Below, one piece after another: positions 43,345 through 52,607 of a stretch of 64,000 nucleotides of DNA (positions are counted from its first letter, which is position 1; each line of letters starts with the position of its first letter). A program made the position numbers and the translations under genes. The stretch is from Bacteroidota bacterium. Its GTDB lineage: Bacteria > Bacteroidota > Ignavibacteria > UBA10030 > BY39. Location of the stretch: contig JAUXOG010000138.1 in NCBI GenBank assembly GCA_030682385.1, positions 1-64,000 of the forward strand. Direction: 5' to 3'. The notes under the pieces were generated by a model. It did no database searches. It saw only the letters and a program-made list of their open reading frames with translations, and was not told where the DNA came from.

Positions 43345-44507
43345 TTTAGTTCTTTTATACTTTCAACGAAAGCTGTAACAATTTGATTGTCGGTTAATAC
43401 AAAGAGGTAACCGCCCCAAATAACGGGAGATGATTTAATTCTACCTCTCATGAGATAAGACCAAACAAGATTGCCCGTATGAATATCGATAGCATACAAT
43501 TTTTTATCGAGCGAGCCAATGTAAAGTATATTGCCGGATATTATCGGTGCGGCATAAAAATTACTATGAGCTTTAAAACTCCATTTCTCCCTTCCGTCTG
43601 TAATATCTAAACATCTCAACATTCCATCTGAAGACCCAGCATACACAAATGAATCCGAAACAGCTTGCGAAGAAAAAATCGGCGCTGAAAAATTTTTCTT
43701 CCAAATCAAATTACCATCCGTAATATCCACACAATAATAATATCCGTCGAGCGAGCCAAACACAACAGCATTTCCAACGATAGATGGTGATGAAAAAATA
43801 CTCTTATCAGTTTTGAATTTCCATTTTAAATTTCCGTTATCAATATCAACCGCGTACAAAGTACCATCGTCGCTGCCTACAACAACTATGTTTCCATCGG
43901 TAGCAGGTGCCGACCGCATAGGTTTCACATTTTTTTTCGCGGAAACAAACTCCCAATTAAGAATTCCTGTCCGTGCATTAATTGCTGATAACTTACCTTC
44001 AAGAGATGCAACAAAAACCTGGTTACCATAAAGCAAAGGCGCAGTTTCAATTTGACCGGCATTTATTGTCCACTCAAACTTACCGTTGAGCAAATCGAAC
44101 TTTCCAAGTGTTTTACTATTATTCAGCAGAGCGATATATGCAGCGCCTGTAGTCAAAGCAACTGCCCCGGGAATCGCTGTTCCAAATTTTTGCTTTTTAA
44201 TTTTTTTGCCGGATTGGATATCGACTAAATGTAAATCGCCGCGTAAATTACCAACGAAGAGAATGCTATCGGATGCAGTTACCGAGTATGGTCCGAACCC
44301 TGCCTCGGCGTCATACTCCCATACCGGTACGAGCGGTGGTGTTAATTCTATTTTGCTGTAGTTCGTCCGTAGATGGCTGCCGCCATATTGAACCCAATCG
44401 GTTGCTTGCGGTTTAATTTGTTTTGTCAATTTGATTACACTGCAACTGACCAAGTTTAGTGCAACCATAAAACACATCATGAAAATATAAAGGTTTATTT
44501 TTTTCAT
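43341..44507 (-). CDS. PQQ-type beta-propeller lipoprotein (BamB-like)
   Basis: A 388-residue lipoprotein: the signal peptide ends in a lipobox LVSC with Cys at about residue 22. The rest is a seven- or eight-bladed propeller of PQQ-like repeats, each with an A-x-D-x-x-x-G-x-x-x-W pattern (for example AINARTGILNWEF, AVDIDNGNLKWKF, CVDITDGNLIWKK, CLDITDGREKWSF, AIDIHTGNLVWSY). BamB, an accessory of BamA, has this architecture, but PQQ propellers have other scaffolding roles. It directly abuts the metallopeptidase/barrel fusion, so the two products probably work at the outer membrane together. Confidence 0.8.
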   Translation of the reverse strand: MKKINLYIFMMCFMVALNLVSCSVIKLTKQIKPQATDWVQYGGSHLRTNYSKIELTPPLVPVWEYDAEAGFGPYSVTASDSILFVGNLRGDLHLVDIQSGKKIKKQKFGTAIPGAVALTTGAAYIALLNNSKTLGKFDLLNGKFEWTINAGQIETAPLLYGNQVFVASLEGKLSAINARTGILNWEFVSAKKNVKPMRSAPATDGNIVVVGSDDGTLYAVDIDNGNLKWKFKTDKSIFSSPSIVGNAVVFGSLDGYYYCVDITDGNLIWKKNFSAPIFSSQAVSDSFVYAGSSDGMLRCLDITDGREKWSFKAHSNFYAAPIISGNILYIGSLDKKLYAIDIHTGNLVWSYLMRGRIKSSPVIWGGYLFVLTDNQIVTAFVESIKELK

Positions 44508-47324
44508 CTAAAAATCCCATCCAAAGAAAAATTGATGGAAGTAATCTTTTTGAACAGTAGTAAGTTTATTTTCGATACGTTTTCCGAAATCATATCTCAG
44601 CACAAGGAAGCCGCCTAAATTTAAACGCAGCCCGGCGCCGTAGCTTGCCAGAGTTTCTACGTAAACTTTATCCCAAGCATTACCCGCATCAAAAAAGGCA
44701 GCGCCACGAAGACCTACAAAAGTAAGCCCGAAAAAGGGGAATTTAACCGTTATCTGGTCGATAAACGGAAATCGTAACTCGTGCGAAACGAGCCATAATT
44801 TTTGTCCTCGCAGCGACCAGCGTGGATAGCCGCGCAAATCCCAGTTGCCACCCATAAAAAATCGCCTCGCCTCTTGTCCGTCGTTGTAAAACAACCAGTA
44901 TCGCATAGCATAAGCGCTTCGCTGCGTTAACCTGATGTAATGGCGATAATCAAAAATAAATGAGTAATAATTAGCATTCGAATATTGGATGTCGCTTGTG
45001 TAAGCAAAAGTAATTTTGAACCGGCTGCCATCGAGCGGACCGCACGGACCCCAGAGAGAATTATCGTGAACGAACGTAATCGAGTTCGATAAAAAGAGTG
45101 CCTTGCGTCCACGAATAGTTTCGATAATTTCTTTCTCGGAATTACTAATACTTGTAACTGATTCGAGACGCTTGAATTTTGATAAAGGATAACTCAACGC
45201 AAAATATCCACCGAATACTCTTTCGAAATAAAAATAATCAGGATCGGAGAGGTCGTACCGCCTGCCCGAAAATCTGAATATCCCGTAACCAAAGTTCGTC
45301 CGTTGTGTTAATGAGATGCGGCTTATTGCAAAATTAAAACTATTCAAAAGCTCCGATTGACTTTGAGCAGTGTTGTAAATTAGAAAATAGTATTGCTCGT
45401 TTCCTAACAGATCGCTCAAGGCAACGAACGCCCCGCCTGATGTTCCGAAAACCGGATCGGTAGATATCTGACTTTGTGCAATATCGAGACTGTATTCATC
45501 GATATATTTAAGAGACTTTGTTTCTGAAACACCGATGATGGATTTAGGAATCCACTTTTCTTCAAACGGAAGGATGTTTACAGTTCGCCTTGTTGATGAG
45601 GAATCGTAAATAGCATATACGTTTTCGATAGTACGAATTTGAAAACTATAATTTTCAAAAACCGCAAAAAGTATTCGGCTGCTATCGGCAAATGTCGGGT
45701 CGAAAGCGGCTGTTGTGAAATTTGTTAGCTTTCTCATCTCTCGTGGATGCTTACTATCATTTTGCATCATCCAGATATTTCTCGAACCGCCAATATCCGA
45801 TGCGAACATCAGCCACTTTCCGTCGGCACTCCAATCGGGTGAATAATAATTATTTCCACCGTAAGTGAGATACTCGATATCCGACGTCTCGATGTTGAAA
45901 CTGAATAAATTATAAACTCCATGTTTCCCGAAAGGAGTTCTATCGGAACTAAAAGCTATCAGCTTACCATCGGGCGACCACGAGGGGTCTCGATCATCGT
46001 ATATATCGTTGGTTAATTTTTTTAAAGCTTTTTCATCCACATTCCAAATATAAAGGTCGTAGCTTCCCGAAATACCGGTTGCGGAAATAACTATCTGCTT
46101 ACCATCGGGCGACCACGAAGCTGAAGCTAATGCAACTAATTCTGAAAAGCGGAGTGTTTCGATATTTTTTTTGCCCGCTATATCGAACAAATGCAGAACA
46201 TCGTTCTCACCACTCTTTGTTACAAAAATTAATATACCATCTTTCGATATCGATAATTTATTTTGAAATAAATGAAATGCCTCGAACTCATCGGTTCTCT
46301 CTCCCTCAATCAATAACTTCGGTTTTTTTTCGGGATTACTCAAATCTAATTCATATATACTCGAATATCCTGAATGGTTGGCTACGAAATACATCTTACG
46401 TGAAGTGTCGGCATTTTGTGGTTTGTAAAAAACCGGTTTCGAGTTGAATCCTTTACTTACCAATTCTTCGGTTACATTTCCCGCCTGATCATGGTCGGAT
46501 AGAATCGGATAATACTTTTTTTTCAATGAGTAAATCCAATCTTTATCGAATTCCTCATAGTCAACACCGAGAGTAAGTTTAAAAACTTTTTCAAAAGTAG
46601 ATTCCCTCCAGAAGTTCTCCATCAGCAGCAGAATTTTTTCTTCACCGAATTTTTCAGCAATAAATTCAACAATCGACTGCCCTTCTTTGTACATCAAATA
46701 TGTTCCGTAAATCCTTTCGATATTATCCAAAGGCACAATGTAATTATTCAGAACGGCATCCCGAAGAATCATTTCGGCTTGGCTATCCCAATCGGTTGAC
46801 CAATATTCGGCAATTCCTTCCACAAACCATAGAGGAGGCAAACGGTCGGTAAATACACGATGGTCACGCATTACACTGTTTATTTTACTGTACATAAAAA
46901 CGTGTACAAGTTCGTGTTCGATTACATGCCGGAACTGTTCGAGCGAACCGTTGAAAGGAATTACGACACGCCCTTTAATAAATTCGAAAAACCCTCCCAC
47001 ACCTTCCGGGATAAAACCGGGCGTTACATTAGTTTGCTGAAAATGTAAATGAGTGCTATAAAAAATTAATGGAATTCTTTTAAGAACGTTATGATTAAAT
47101 TTTTGTTCGAGATTTTTGTAAGATTGTTCGGCAACATAAGCCCCCTTCTCAGCCAACTCCTCCATCCCGTTGTAATAATATATATCGAAATGCTCGGTTT
47201 CAAGAACATGCCAGTCGAATTGCGTGTATTGAACTTTATTCCTGCCAAAATAAAAAAACTGTGAATAAAGTAATTCATTGCAAATCAACAACAGTAATAA
47301 AAAAATGAAGCAAAATTTCTTCAT
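44508..47324 (-). CDS. Gluzincin metallopeptidase / TolB-like propeller / outer-membrane barrel fusion
   Basis: A 938-residue exported protein. Residues 25-260 form a peptidase-MA-like zinc metallopeptidase: HExxH at 137-141 (IEHELVHVF) and a third-ligand Glu near 169 (WFVEGIAEYW). About 280-560 is a PD40/TolB-type propeller (SWSPDGKQIVISA, PSWSPDGKLIAFSSDR, DWSADGKWLMFASD). About 620-938 is a surface-antigen/BamA-type barrel with MGGNWDLRGYP, FFDAGNAWD and the terminal FFFGWDF. Thus it would place a protease and a propeller in the periplasm tethered to a barrel. No substrate can be deduced. Its start lies 8 bp after the PGI/PMI gene. Confidence 0.8.
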   Translation of the reverse strand: MKKFCFIFLLLLLICNELLYSQFFYFGRNKVQYTQFDWHVLETEHFDIYYYNGMEELAEKGAYVAEQSYKNLEQKFNHNVLKRIPLIFYSTHLHFQQTNVTPGFIPEGVGGFFEFIKGRVVIPFNGSLEQFRHVIEHELVHVFMYSKINSVMRDHRVFTDRLPPLWFVEGIAEYWSTDWDSQAEMILRDAVLNNYIVPLDNIERIYGTYLMYKEGQSIVEFIAEKFGEEKILLLMENFWRESTFEKVFKLTLGVDYEEFDKDWIYSLKKKYYPILSDHDQAGNVTEELVSKGFNSKPVFYKPQNADTSRKMYFVANHSGYSSIYELDLSNPEKKPKLLIEGERTDEFEAFHLFQNKLSISKDGILIFVTKSGENDVLHLFDIAGKKNIETLRFSELVALASASWSPDGKQIVISATGISGSYDLYIWNVDEKALKKLTNDIYDDRDPSWSPDGKLIAFSSDRTPFGKHGVYNLFSFNIETSDIEYLTYGGNNYYSPDWSADGKWLMFASDIGGSRNIWMMQNDSKHPREMRKLTNFTTAAFDPTFADSSRILFAVFENYSFQIRTIENVYAIYDSSSTRRTVNILPFEEKWIPKSIIGVSETKSLKYIDEYSLDIAQSQISTDPVFGTSGGAFVALSDLLGNEQYYFLIYNTAQSQSELLNSFNFAISRISLTQRTNFGYGIFRFSGRRYDLSDPDYFYFERVFGGYFALSYPLSKFKRLESVTSISNSEKEIIETIRGRKALFLSNSITFVHDNSLWGPCGPLDGSRFKITFAYTSDIQYSNANYYSFIFDYRHYIRLTQRSAYAMRYWLFYNDGQEARRFFMGGNWDLRGYPRWSLRGQKLWLVSHELRFPFIDQITVKFPFFGLTFVGLRGAAFFDAGNAWDKVYVETLASYGAGLRLNLGGFLVLRYDFGKRIENKLTTVQKDYFHQFFFGWDF

Positions 47325-47332
47325 TTAATTTG

Positions 47333-48382
47333 CTAAACTTTGGCTAACTCGTTTTTTAAATAATCGATAATCGTTACAGGTGTCGGATCGATTCCGTTGA
47401 TAATTGCAAGATAATAACTCACCCAATCGCCAAAATAGATAAGCGAAAAAATTCGGGTTAACGGCGAGTTGCCTGCGCTGCTAATGTTTAAAACGTTGCC
47501 CGCGTATTCATTCATAATATCCTGCATTATATTCATACGAATTTGCACCCGCTTGTGGTCGGCTTTGTCGCGTAAAAATATTACAGCCATCTCCGACATC
47601 TGGCGTTTGAGCACTTTCCATCCGACTAACTCGTTGTGATTCATTTCGGGAAGGGTATGACCGAAAGCCAAGACTTTTGAATTCTCGCAAAGCTGTCCTC
47701 GCCACCGAATGTTCACACTATCGAACCGGTCGGCAGACGAATAAATGATTGGTATTTTTTTAAATAATTCAGACGCCAATAAAAGTGTCGGATTTTTTTC
47801 AGCATCTAAATTCTGGTATTGCAGCGATTTCTTTTTTAAGAACGATATGGTTTCCTTAATTTCTTTATCCCGATTTTTAATAAGTCCGATTTTAACTAAT
47901 GCCATTAACAAGGGGAAAAAAGAAAAACCTAATGCAGCACGCGGCGGATAACCTTTTGGAATTTTGATTATCGGATGATTGTATTTTTTAGCTAATTTTT
48001 CTGTTTCACCGCCGGAAGAGATACAAAGAACTTGCGCCCCTCGCTTCTGTGCATCCTGATGAGCGGCTATGGTTTCTTCGGTGTTGCCTGAATAACTTGA
48101 AACAACAACCAGGCTGTTCTTATCGACAAAATCGGGCAGGAAGTAATGCCGGTTCACGACGAACGGTAAATTCAAATCGGATGCTAAATACGAACGTAAT
48201 ATATCGCTGCCGATTGCCGAACCTCCTAATCCGGTTACAACAATATTTTTGATAGATGATTTTTTAAGATTAATTTTCGCTTTTGCACCTATCGAAACTG
48301 CTTCAGTTACCTGTTTGTGAAAGTCGATGAGCAGTTGCCGCATATTTGATTTATCGTAAAGTTGAATTGATCTGTCTTTCAT
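47333..48382 (-). CDS. Bifunctional phosphoglucose/phosphomannose isomerase
   Basis: A 349-residue double-SIS protein of the PGI/PMI family that interconverts fructose-6-P with glucose-6-P or mannose-6-P. Motifs are VVTGLGGSAIGSDIL (about 49-63), VVSSYSGNTEETI (about 93-105) and the C-terminal WVSYYLAIINGIDPTPV, which carries residues typical of the family. Length matches archaeal and Bacteroidota members. It sits 22 bp after ptsI. It would supply mannose-6-P for surface sugars as well as glycolysis. Confidence 0.9.
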   Translation of the reverse strand: MKDRSIQLYDKSNMRQLLIDFHKQVTEAVSIGAKAKINLKKSSIKNIVVTGLGGSAIGSDILRSYLASDLNLPFVVNRHYFLPDFVDKNSLVVVSSYSGNTEETIAAHQDAQKRGAQVLCISSGGETEKLAKKYNHPIIKIPKGYPPRAALGFSFFPLLMALVKIGLIKNRDKEIKETISFLKKKSLQYQNLDAEKNPTLLLASELFKKIPIIYSSADRFDSVNIRWRGQLCENSKVLAFGHTLPEMNHNELVGWKVLKRQMSEMAVIFLRDKADHKRVQIRMNIMQDIMNEYAGNVLNISSAGNSPLTRIFSLIYFGDWVSYYLAIINGIDPTPVTIIDYLKNELAKV

Positions 48383-48404
48383 AAATTTCCTTGTATTTTA
48401 TTGT

Positions 48405-50174
48405 TTACTCGTTGTTGTTTTCAAGCAGTATATCGGTAAATCTTTTTTCTATATAGTGGCGTAAGTAAGAGCGTACTTCTTCAGTAGTGCGTAATCTCAA
48501 AACTTCACTGGCAAGTCTTTGTGCCTGCGAGTAACTCACCGAGCGGATAATTTTTTTTATTTCGGGAAGCACCGACGGAACTACACTAAACTCATCTAAC
48601 CCTAAACCGATCAATAAAACTGTCGCCAGCGGATTACCCGCCAATTCGCCACACATACCCACCCATTTTTTTTCCTTATGACCGGCTTTAATAATATGCC
48701 GGATTGTATGAATCACACTCGGATGAAATTCCTGATATAAATCTGATATAATATCGTTGCCACGATCGACTGCTAAAAGATATTGAGTTAAATCGTTCGT
48801 TCCGATACTCAAAAAATCGACTTCTTTAGCAATAGTATCGGCAGTAACAGCGGCAGATGGAACTTCGATCATAACGCCAACTTGAATATTAGGATCGAAT
48901 TTTATTTTTTTAGATCTAAGTTCGGCTTTGGCAATCTCGATGTATTCTTTGGCTTTAATAACTTCTTCGACCGTAGTAACCATCGGGAACATAACAGCGA
49001 TGTTTTTCCGTGAACTTGCCCGGAGAATTGCACGGAGTTGTTCAAGTAAAATTTCAGGACGGTCGAGGAAGATACGGATACCCCTCCAACCTAAGAACGG
49101 GTTTGCTTCTTCGATTGTTTGCGGTGCGATTTTATCGCCGCCGATATCGAAGGTTCGAATTATAACACGATTCGGAAAAACTCTATCGGCAAATAATTTA
49201 TACTTCTTATACTGTTTCTCTTCACTCGGAATTTGGTCGTTAGCGAACAACAAACTTTCGGATCGATACAAACCGATTCCGTCGCCGCCCTGTAACAACA
49301 TATATTCAAGTTCTTCTTCGAATTCAATATTAGTTGCGAGTTCAACTTTCCGTCCATCCAAAGTTTTCGCCGGAAGCGATTTAAACTTTGCAAGATTTGA
49401 TTCGAATTTGGTGTATCTCTCTTTTTTTATTTGATATTTTAATATCTGCTCTGATGAAGGATTAATAATCACATTGCCGCTGTAGCCATCGAGAATAATC
49501 GAGTCGCCGGGAGAAATCCTTCGGGAAATATCGCCTAAACCTAACACTGCTGGAATTTTCAAAGCCCTCGAAAGGATTGCAGCGTGCGATGTAATTCCCC
49601 CCTTATCGGTTGCATAACCGAGAACAGCATTTCTGCTGAATATCATCGTATCGGCAGGAGTAAGGTTGTGCGACACTAAAATTGCCGCCGATTCAAACTT
49701 GGATACGAGTTTTGTCGATTGCATATTGCGGATGATACGATTTTTCAAGTCATCGACGTCGTGAGCCCGCTCGTGCATATAATCGTCCTGAGCCATCAAC
49801 ATCATCTTTTCGTATTTGCTGATTTCATTATTAACTATAAATTCAGCGTTGCGGAGTTCAGAACGAATACGCTTGACGAGAGAATCTATCAAAAACTGAT
49901 CTCGCAAAATCATTATCTGTGCTTCGAATATCTTAGATTTGCTCTCACCGATTTTCGCTTGAGCGAAAGACAAAATTTTTGTAAGTTCCTTCTCCGATTT
50001 TGCAATAGCTTTCTTTAACCGTTCTATTTCAGAATCCACGTCCCCTGGATTTAAAGCACGTTCGATAGCCGAAGGAACATCTCTTGTGTAGAGATAAATA
50101 TTCCCGATGGCAATTCCCGGTGCGGCAGGAATTCCCCGCATGATTATTTCCGATTTAATTTTACCTTCAGTCAT
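48405..50174 (-). CDS. ptsI: Phosphoenolpyruvate--protein phosphotransferase (PTS enzyme I)
   Basis: A 589-residue enzyme I. The N-terminal HPr-binding domain is followed by the phospho-His site GGITSHAAILSRA (His in about 190-195). The PEP-binding TIM barrel has RTFDIGGDK, FLGWRGIR, MIEVPSAA and the C-terminal active-site Cys in GMCGELAGNP. It receives phosphate from PEP and passes it to HPr encoded 5 bp upstream. No enzyme II permease lies in the window, so the pair may serve a regulatory rather than an uptake role, or work with distant EIIs. Confidence 0.96.
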   Translation of the reverse strand: MTEGKIKSEIIMRGIPAAPGIAIGNIYLYTRDVPSAIERALNPGDVDSEIERLKKAIAKSEKELTKILSFAQAKIGESKSKIFEAQIMILRDQFLIDSLVKRIRSELRNAEFIVNNEISKYEKMMLMAQDDYMHERAHDVDDLKNRIIRNMQSTKLVSKFESAAILVSHNLTPADTMIFSRNAVLGYATDKGGITSHAAILSRALKIPAVLGLGDISRRISPGDSIILDGYSGNVIINPSSEQILKYQIKKERYTKFESNLAKFKSLPAKTLDGRKVELATNIEFEEELEYMLLQGGDGIGLYRSESLLFANDQIPSEEKQYKKYKLFADRVFPNRVIIRTFDIGGDKIAPQTIEEANPFLGWRGIRIFLDRPEILLEQLRAILRASSRKNIAVMFPMVTTVEEVIKAKEYIEIAKAELRSKKIKFDPNIQVGVMIEVPSAAVTADTIAKEVDFLSIGTNDLTQYLLAVDRGNDIISDLYQEFHPSVIHTIRHIIKAGHKEKKWVGMCGELAGNPLATVLLIGLGLDEFSVVPSVLPEIKKIIRSVSYSQAQRLASEVLRLRTTEEVRSYLRHYIEKRFTDILLENNNE

Positions 50175-50179
50175 AAATT

Positions 50180-50446
50180 TTATGCTTCATCAAAACCACG
50201 ATCGAATAATTCACAAACTGCTTTTGCTGCATCTTTTTGGTCAACTCCGTCAAACCGGAGATTTAATTTTGCCCCCTGCTCGGCGGCAAGTGTCATAACG
50301 CCAATTATACTTTTTCCGTTAATTTCATATCCATCTTTATATATATAAAAATCGGATTTAAACTTGGCAGCAGTTTTTACTAATTGAGCGGCAGGGCGTG
50401 TATGTAAGCCTGCTTTGTTTTTAATTATTACTTCAACTTCAAACAT
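50180..50446 (-). CDS. ptsH: Phosphocarrier protein HPr
   Basis: An 88-residue HPr. The catalytic His15 is in GLHTRPAAQLV. Ser46 is present in NGKSIIGVMTLAA, the regulatory site phosphorylated by HPr kinase in organisms that have one. It therefore resembles dual-use HPr rather than Crh. The gene is 3 bp after the prenyl synthase gene and 5 bp before ptsI. Confidence 0.96.
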   Translation of the reverse strand: MFEVEVIIKNKAGLHTRPAAQLVKTAAKFKSDFYIYKDGYEINGKSIIGVMTLAAEQGAKLNLRFDGVDQKDAAKAVCELFDRGFDEA

Positions 50447-50449
50447 CTT

Positions 50450-51421
50450 TTAAGAATTTCTGTGAATTATTTTTTCAGCAAGATCAGTTAATAAGCCGGT
50501 GGCTTCGTTCGCTTTGAGCCCTGAAATATTTCGTTTTGCTTTCAGTGTATATCTTACAATTTCTTTCCGGGCGAACTCCGTTACACCAAGCCGGTGATAT
50601 ATCTTTTTAACGCTTTCTGTTTTTTTATTTCCAATCAACTGCCGTTTGGCAACTTGTTTAAGTAATGCCAAATCATCCGGCTCAGCAATTTCGAGGGCTT
50701 TTAGGAGTAATATAGTTTTTTTTCCCTCTAAAATGTCTTTTCCAATCGGCTTACCTAACTTGCCTGCCTCGCCGGTAACATCTAACAAATCGTCTTTAAT
50801 CTGAAACGCGATACCAAGATTAGTACCGTAATTTCGAAGAGCGGTAACTTGTTGCTTTGAACCGCCTCCGGCAATGGCGCCAATTTCGGCTGCTGCCGAA
50901 ATCAGGCAAGCAGTTTTCTTATTAATCATCTCGTAATACTGTCCGACGGAAATCAGGTCTTTCTTTCCATACTCAATATCTAAATCCTGTCCTTCGCACA
51001 CTGTAATAAAAGCATTTGTAAACACTTTTGCAATTTCAGGCAACTTGTCGCCGCGAGTTTTTAAAAGAGATTTGTAAGCAATACCGGCAAGCATATCGCC
51101 CGCTAAAATTGCCGTGTTAGTGCACCACTTTTTATGAATTGTTTCGATGCCCCTTCGTGAATCGGCATTATCAATAATATCATCATGGACGAGTGTGAAA
51201 GTGTGCAATAGTTCAACAGCAACAGCGGCATCGAGGATGTTGCGGTAATTACCACCGACAGATTCGGCGGCGAGTAGTGTAATAATGGGACGTAGCCGTT
51301 TTCCACCTGCTGTCAGAATATAGTCAATCGGTTTATAAATGAAGCCTTCACGTTTGGATAGCGACTTCATTTTTTTTTCAATTGCCTGTTGCAATACTTT
51401 AATTTTTTTGTTTGCACCCAT
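50450..51421 (-). CDS. Polyprenyl (farnesyl/geranylgeranyl-type) diphosphate synthase
   Basis: A 323-residue trans-prenyltransferase. The first Asp-rich motif DDIIDNADSRRG is at 80-91, the second (KDDLLDVTG) near 211. LTAGGKRLRP near 37-46 binds IPP. Phe75 lies five residues before the first motif, a position that helps set chain length, but chain length cannot be settled by eye. The ATG overlaps the end of fni by 23 bp. Together with fni and uppS it feeds polyprenyl carriers and quinones. Confidence 0.9.
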   Translation of the reverse strand: MGANKKIKVLQQAIEKKMKSLSKREGFIYKPIDYILTAGGKRLRPIITLLAAESVGGNYRNILDAAVAVELLHTFTLVHDDIIDNADSRRGIETIHKKWCTNTAILAGDMLAGIAYKSLLKTRGDKLPEIAKVFTNAFITVCEGQDLDIEYGKKDLISVGQYYEMINKKTACLISAAAEIGAIAGGGSKQQVTALRNYGTNLGIAFQIKDDLLDVTGEAGKLGKPIGKDILEGKKTILLLKALEIAEPDDLALLKQVAKRQLIGNKKTESVKKIYHRLGVTEFARKEIVRYTLKAKRNISGLKANEATGLLTDLAEKIIHRNS

Positions 51422-52442
51422 AAATTTTTGTTTTCTTTAAAGTTTCTATATTTTTTGCACCCACAAGAAACATAACTCCTTGCAATTCATTTTTCCACAG
51501 GGTTAAAATATCAATGATACCTCGTTCGCCTCTTTGTTTTAAAACTTTCAAAATTGGAGTTGCAGATGCGGCGACATCAGCACCTAATGCGAGAGCTTTC
51601 GCGATATCAAGTCCGCTTCTAATTCCACCCGAACCGATAATAAAAATTTTCTTAGATAATTTTCTGATTCCGATTATCGAGTCTGCAGTCGGAATTCCCC
51701 AGTCCCAAAATGTTTCAGCCAACGAGTCATCATTACGACGAATAATTTCTACCCCAGCCCAACTTGTTCCGCCTGCACCGGCTGTATCTATAATGTTGAC
51801 GCCAACATTCATCAGCTTTTGAGCAACGGTTGGAGAAATTCCGGCGCCGATTTCTTTTACTATTATCGGAACACTTAAGTATTTAACCAAATTCTCAATC
51901 CCTTTGAGAACACCGGTAAAATTGGTTTTGCCTTCGGGCTGCAGAAATTCCTGAAGCGGATTAAGATGAATTGCAAAAGCATTGGCTTGAATAGTATCGA
52001 CTAATCTTTGTATCGGAGAAACATCTTTTATAGAAGCTATCTCTGCCGCTCCAATATTTCCAACTAACGGAATATCGGGCGCATTTTTTCGAACAATCTT
52101 AAACGATTTAATGTATTTTGAATTTTCTAATGCCTGACGCTGACTGCCCACTCCCATTGCAACTGAAAATTCGTTACACACAGTTGCGAGTAAACCATTT
52201 ATCTTTTCCGCTCCTAAAAATCCTCCGGTCATTGATGAAACCATAAACGGAAAACTCAACTGTTTGCCTAAAAATTTAGTCGATGTATCTATTGTGTTTG
52301 CATTTAATTCGGGAAGAGCGTTGTGTTCAAATTCATACAATTCGAAGCCGGTTTTCTTTTGTCGAAAACCAATTTCTTCATTCAAAGTAATATTGATATG
52401 ATCTGCTTTGCGTTTTGATATTTGTTGATTTTTGGGAGCCAT
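51399..52442 (-). CDS. fni: Type 2 isopentenyl-diphosphate delta-isomerase
   Basis: A 347-residue FMN-dependent TIM-barrel isomerase converting IPP to DMAPP. Landmarks are RKADHINI near the N-terminus, FMVSSMTGG (flavin/phosphate site), HLNPLQEFLQPEG, VKEIGAGIS and the C-terminal GSGGIRSGLDIAKALALGAD. It is the first gene of the operon running to the PEGA gene at 42370. A 165-bp divergent gap separates it from the FecR/CHASE2 operon. Confidence 0.93.
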   Translation of the reverse strand: MAPKNQQISKRKADHINITLNEEIGFRQKKTGFELYEFEHNALPELNANTIDTSTKFLGKQLSFPFMVSSMTGGFLGAEKINGLLATVCNEFSVAMGVGSQRQALENSKYIKSFKIVRKNAPDIPLVGNIGAAEIASIKDVSPIQRLVDTIQANAFAIHLNPLQEFLQPEGKTNFTGVLKGIENLVKYLSVPIIVKEIGAGISPTVAQKLMNVGVNIIDTAGAGGTSWAGVEIIRRNDDSLAETFWDWGIPTADSIIGIRKLSKKIFIIGSGGIRSGLDIAKALALGADVAASATPILKVLKQRGERGIIDILTLWKNELQGVMFLVGAKNIETLKKTKIYGCKQKN

Positions 52443-52539
52443 TTTATTATTGCTAACTTATTGAATGATAAGAAATTACGACTATATAAGCAAGCGGTTT
52501 AGAAAAACGTGACACCGATTACCCTTTATTTACAACTGC

Positions 52540-52568
52540 TTGCAATTATGTTCAAATTTAATTATACT
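52540..52568 (+). promoter_or_regulatory. Sigma70-like promoter TTGCAA-17-TATACT
   Basis: TTGCAA (52540-52545) and TATACT (52563-52568) are 17 bases apart, on the strand and at the distance (about 40 bp to the ATG at 52608) expected for the rightward four-gene envelope-signalling operon. The fni promoter must lie in the same 165-bp gap on the other strand, where I see no equally good match. Confidence 0.55.
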
Positions 52569-52607
52569 GATTCAGAATTTATTAACAAAACTAATTATGG
52601 AGGATTT

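Noticed and set aside
48928-49434. A 168-codon frame on the plus strand inside ptsI
   Set aside because: Antisense to a clearly conserved enzyme I; no family signal or ribosome-binding site.
52509-52607. N-terminal extension of the exported protein from a GTG at 52509
   Set aside because: A GGAGG site and a proper signal peptide begin at 52608; the extension has neither.
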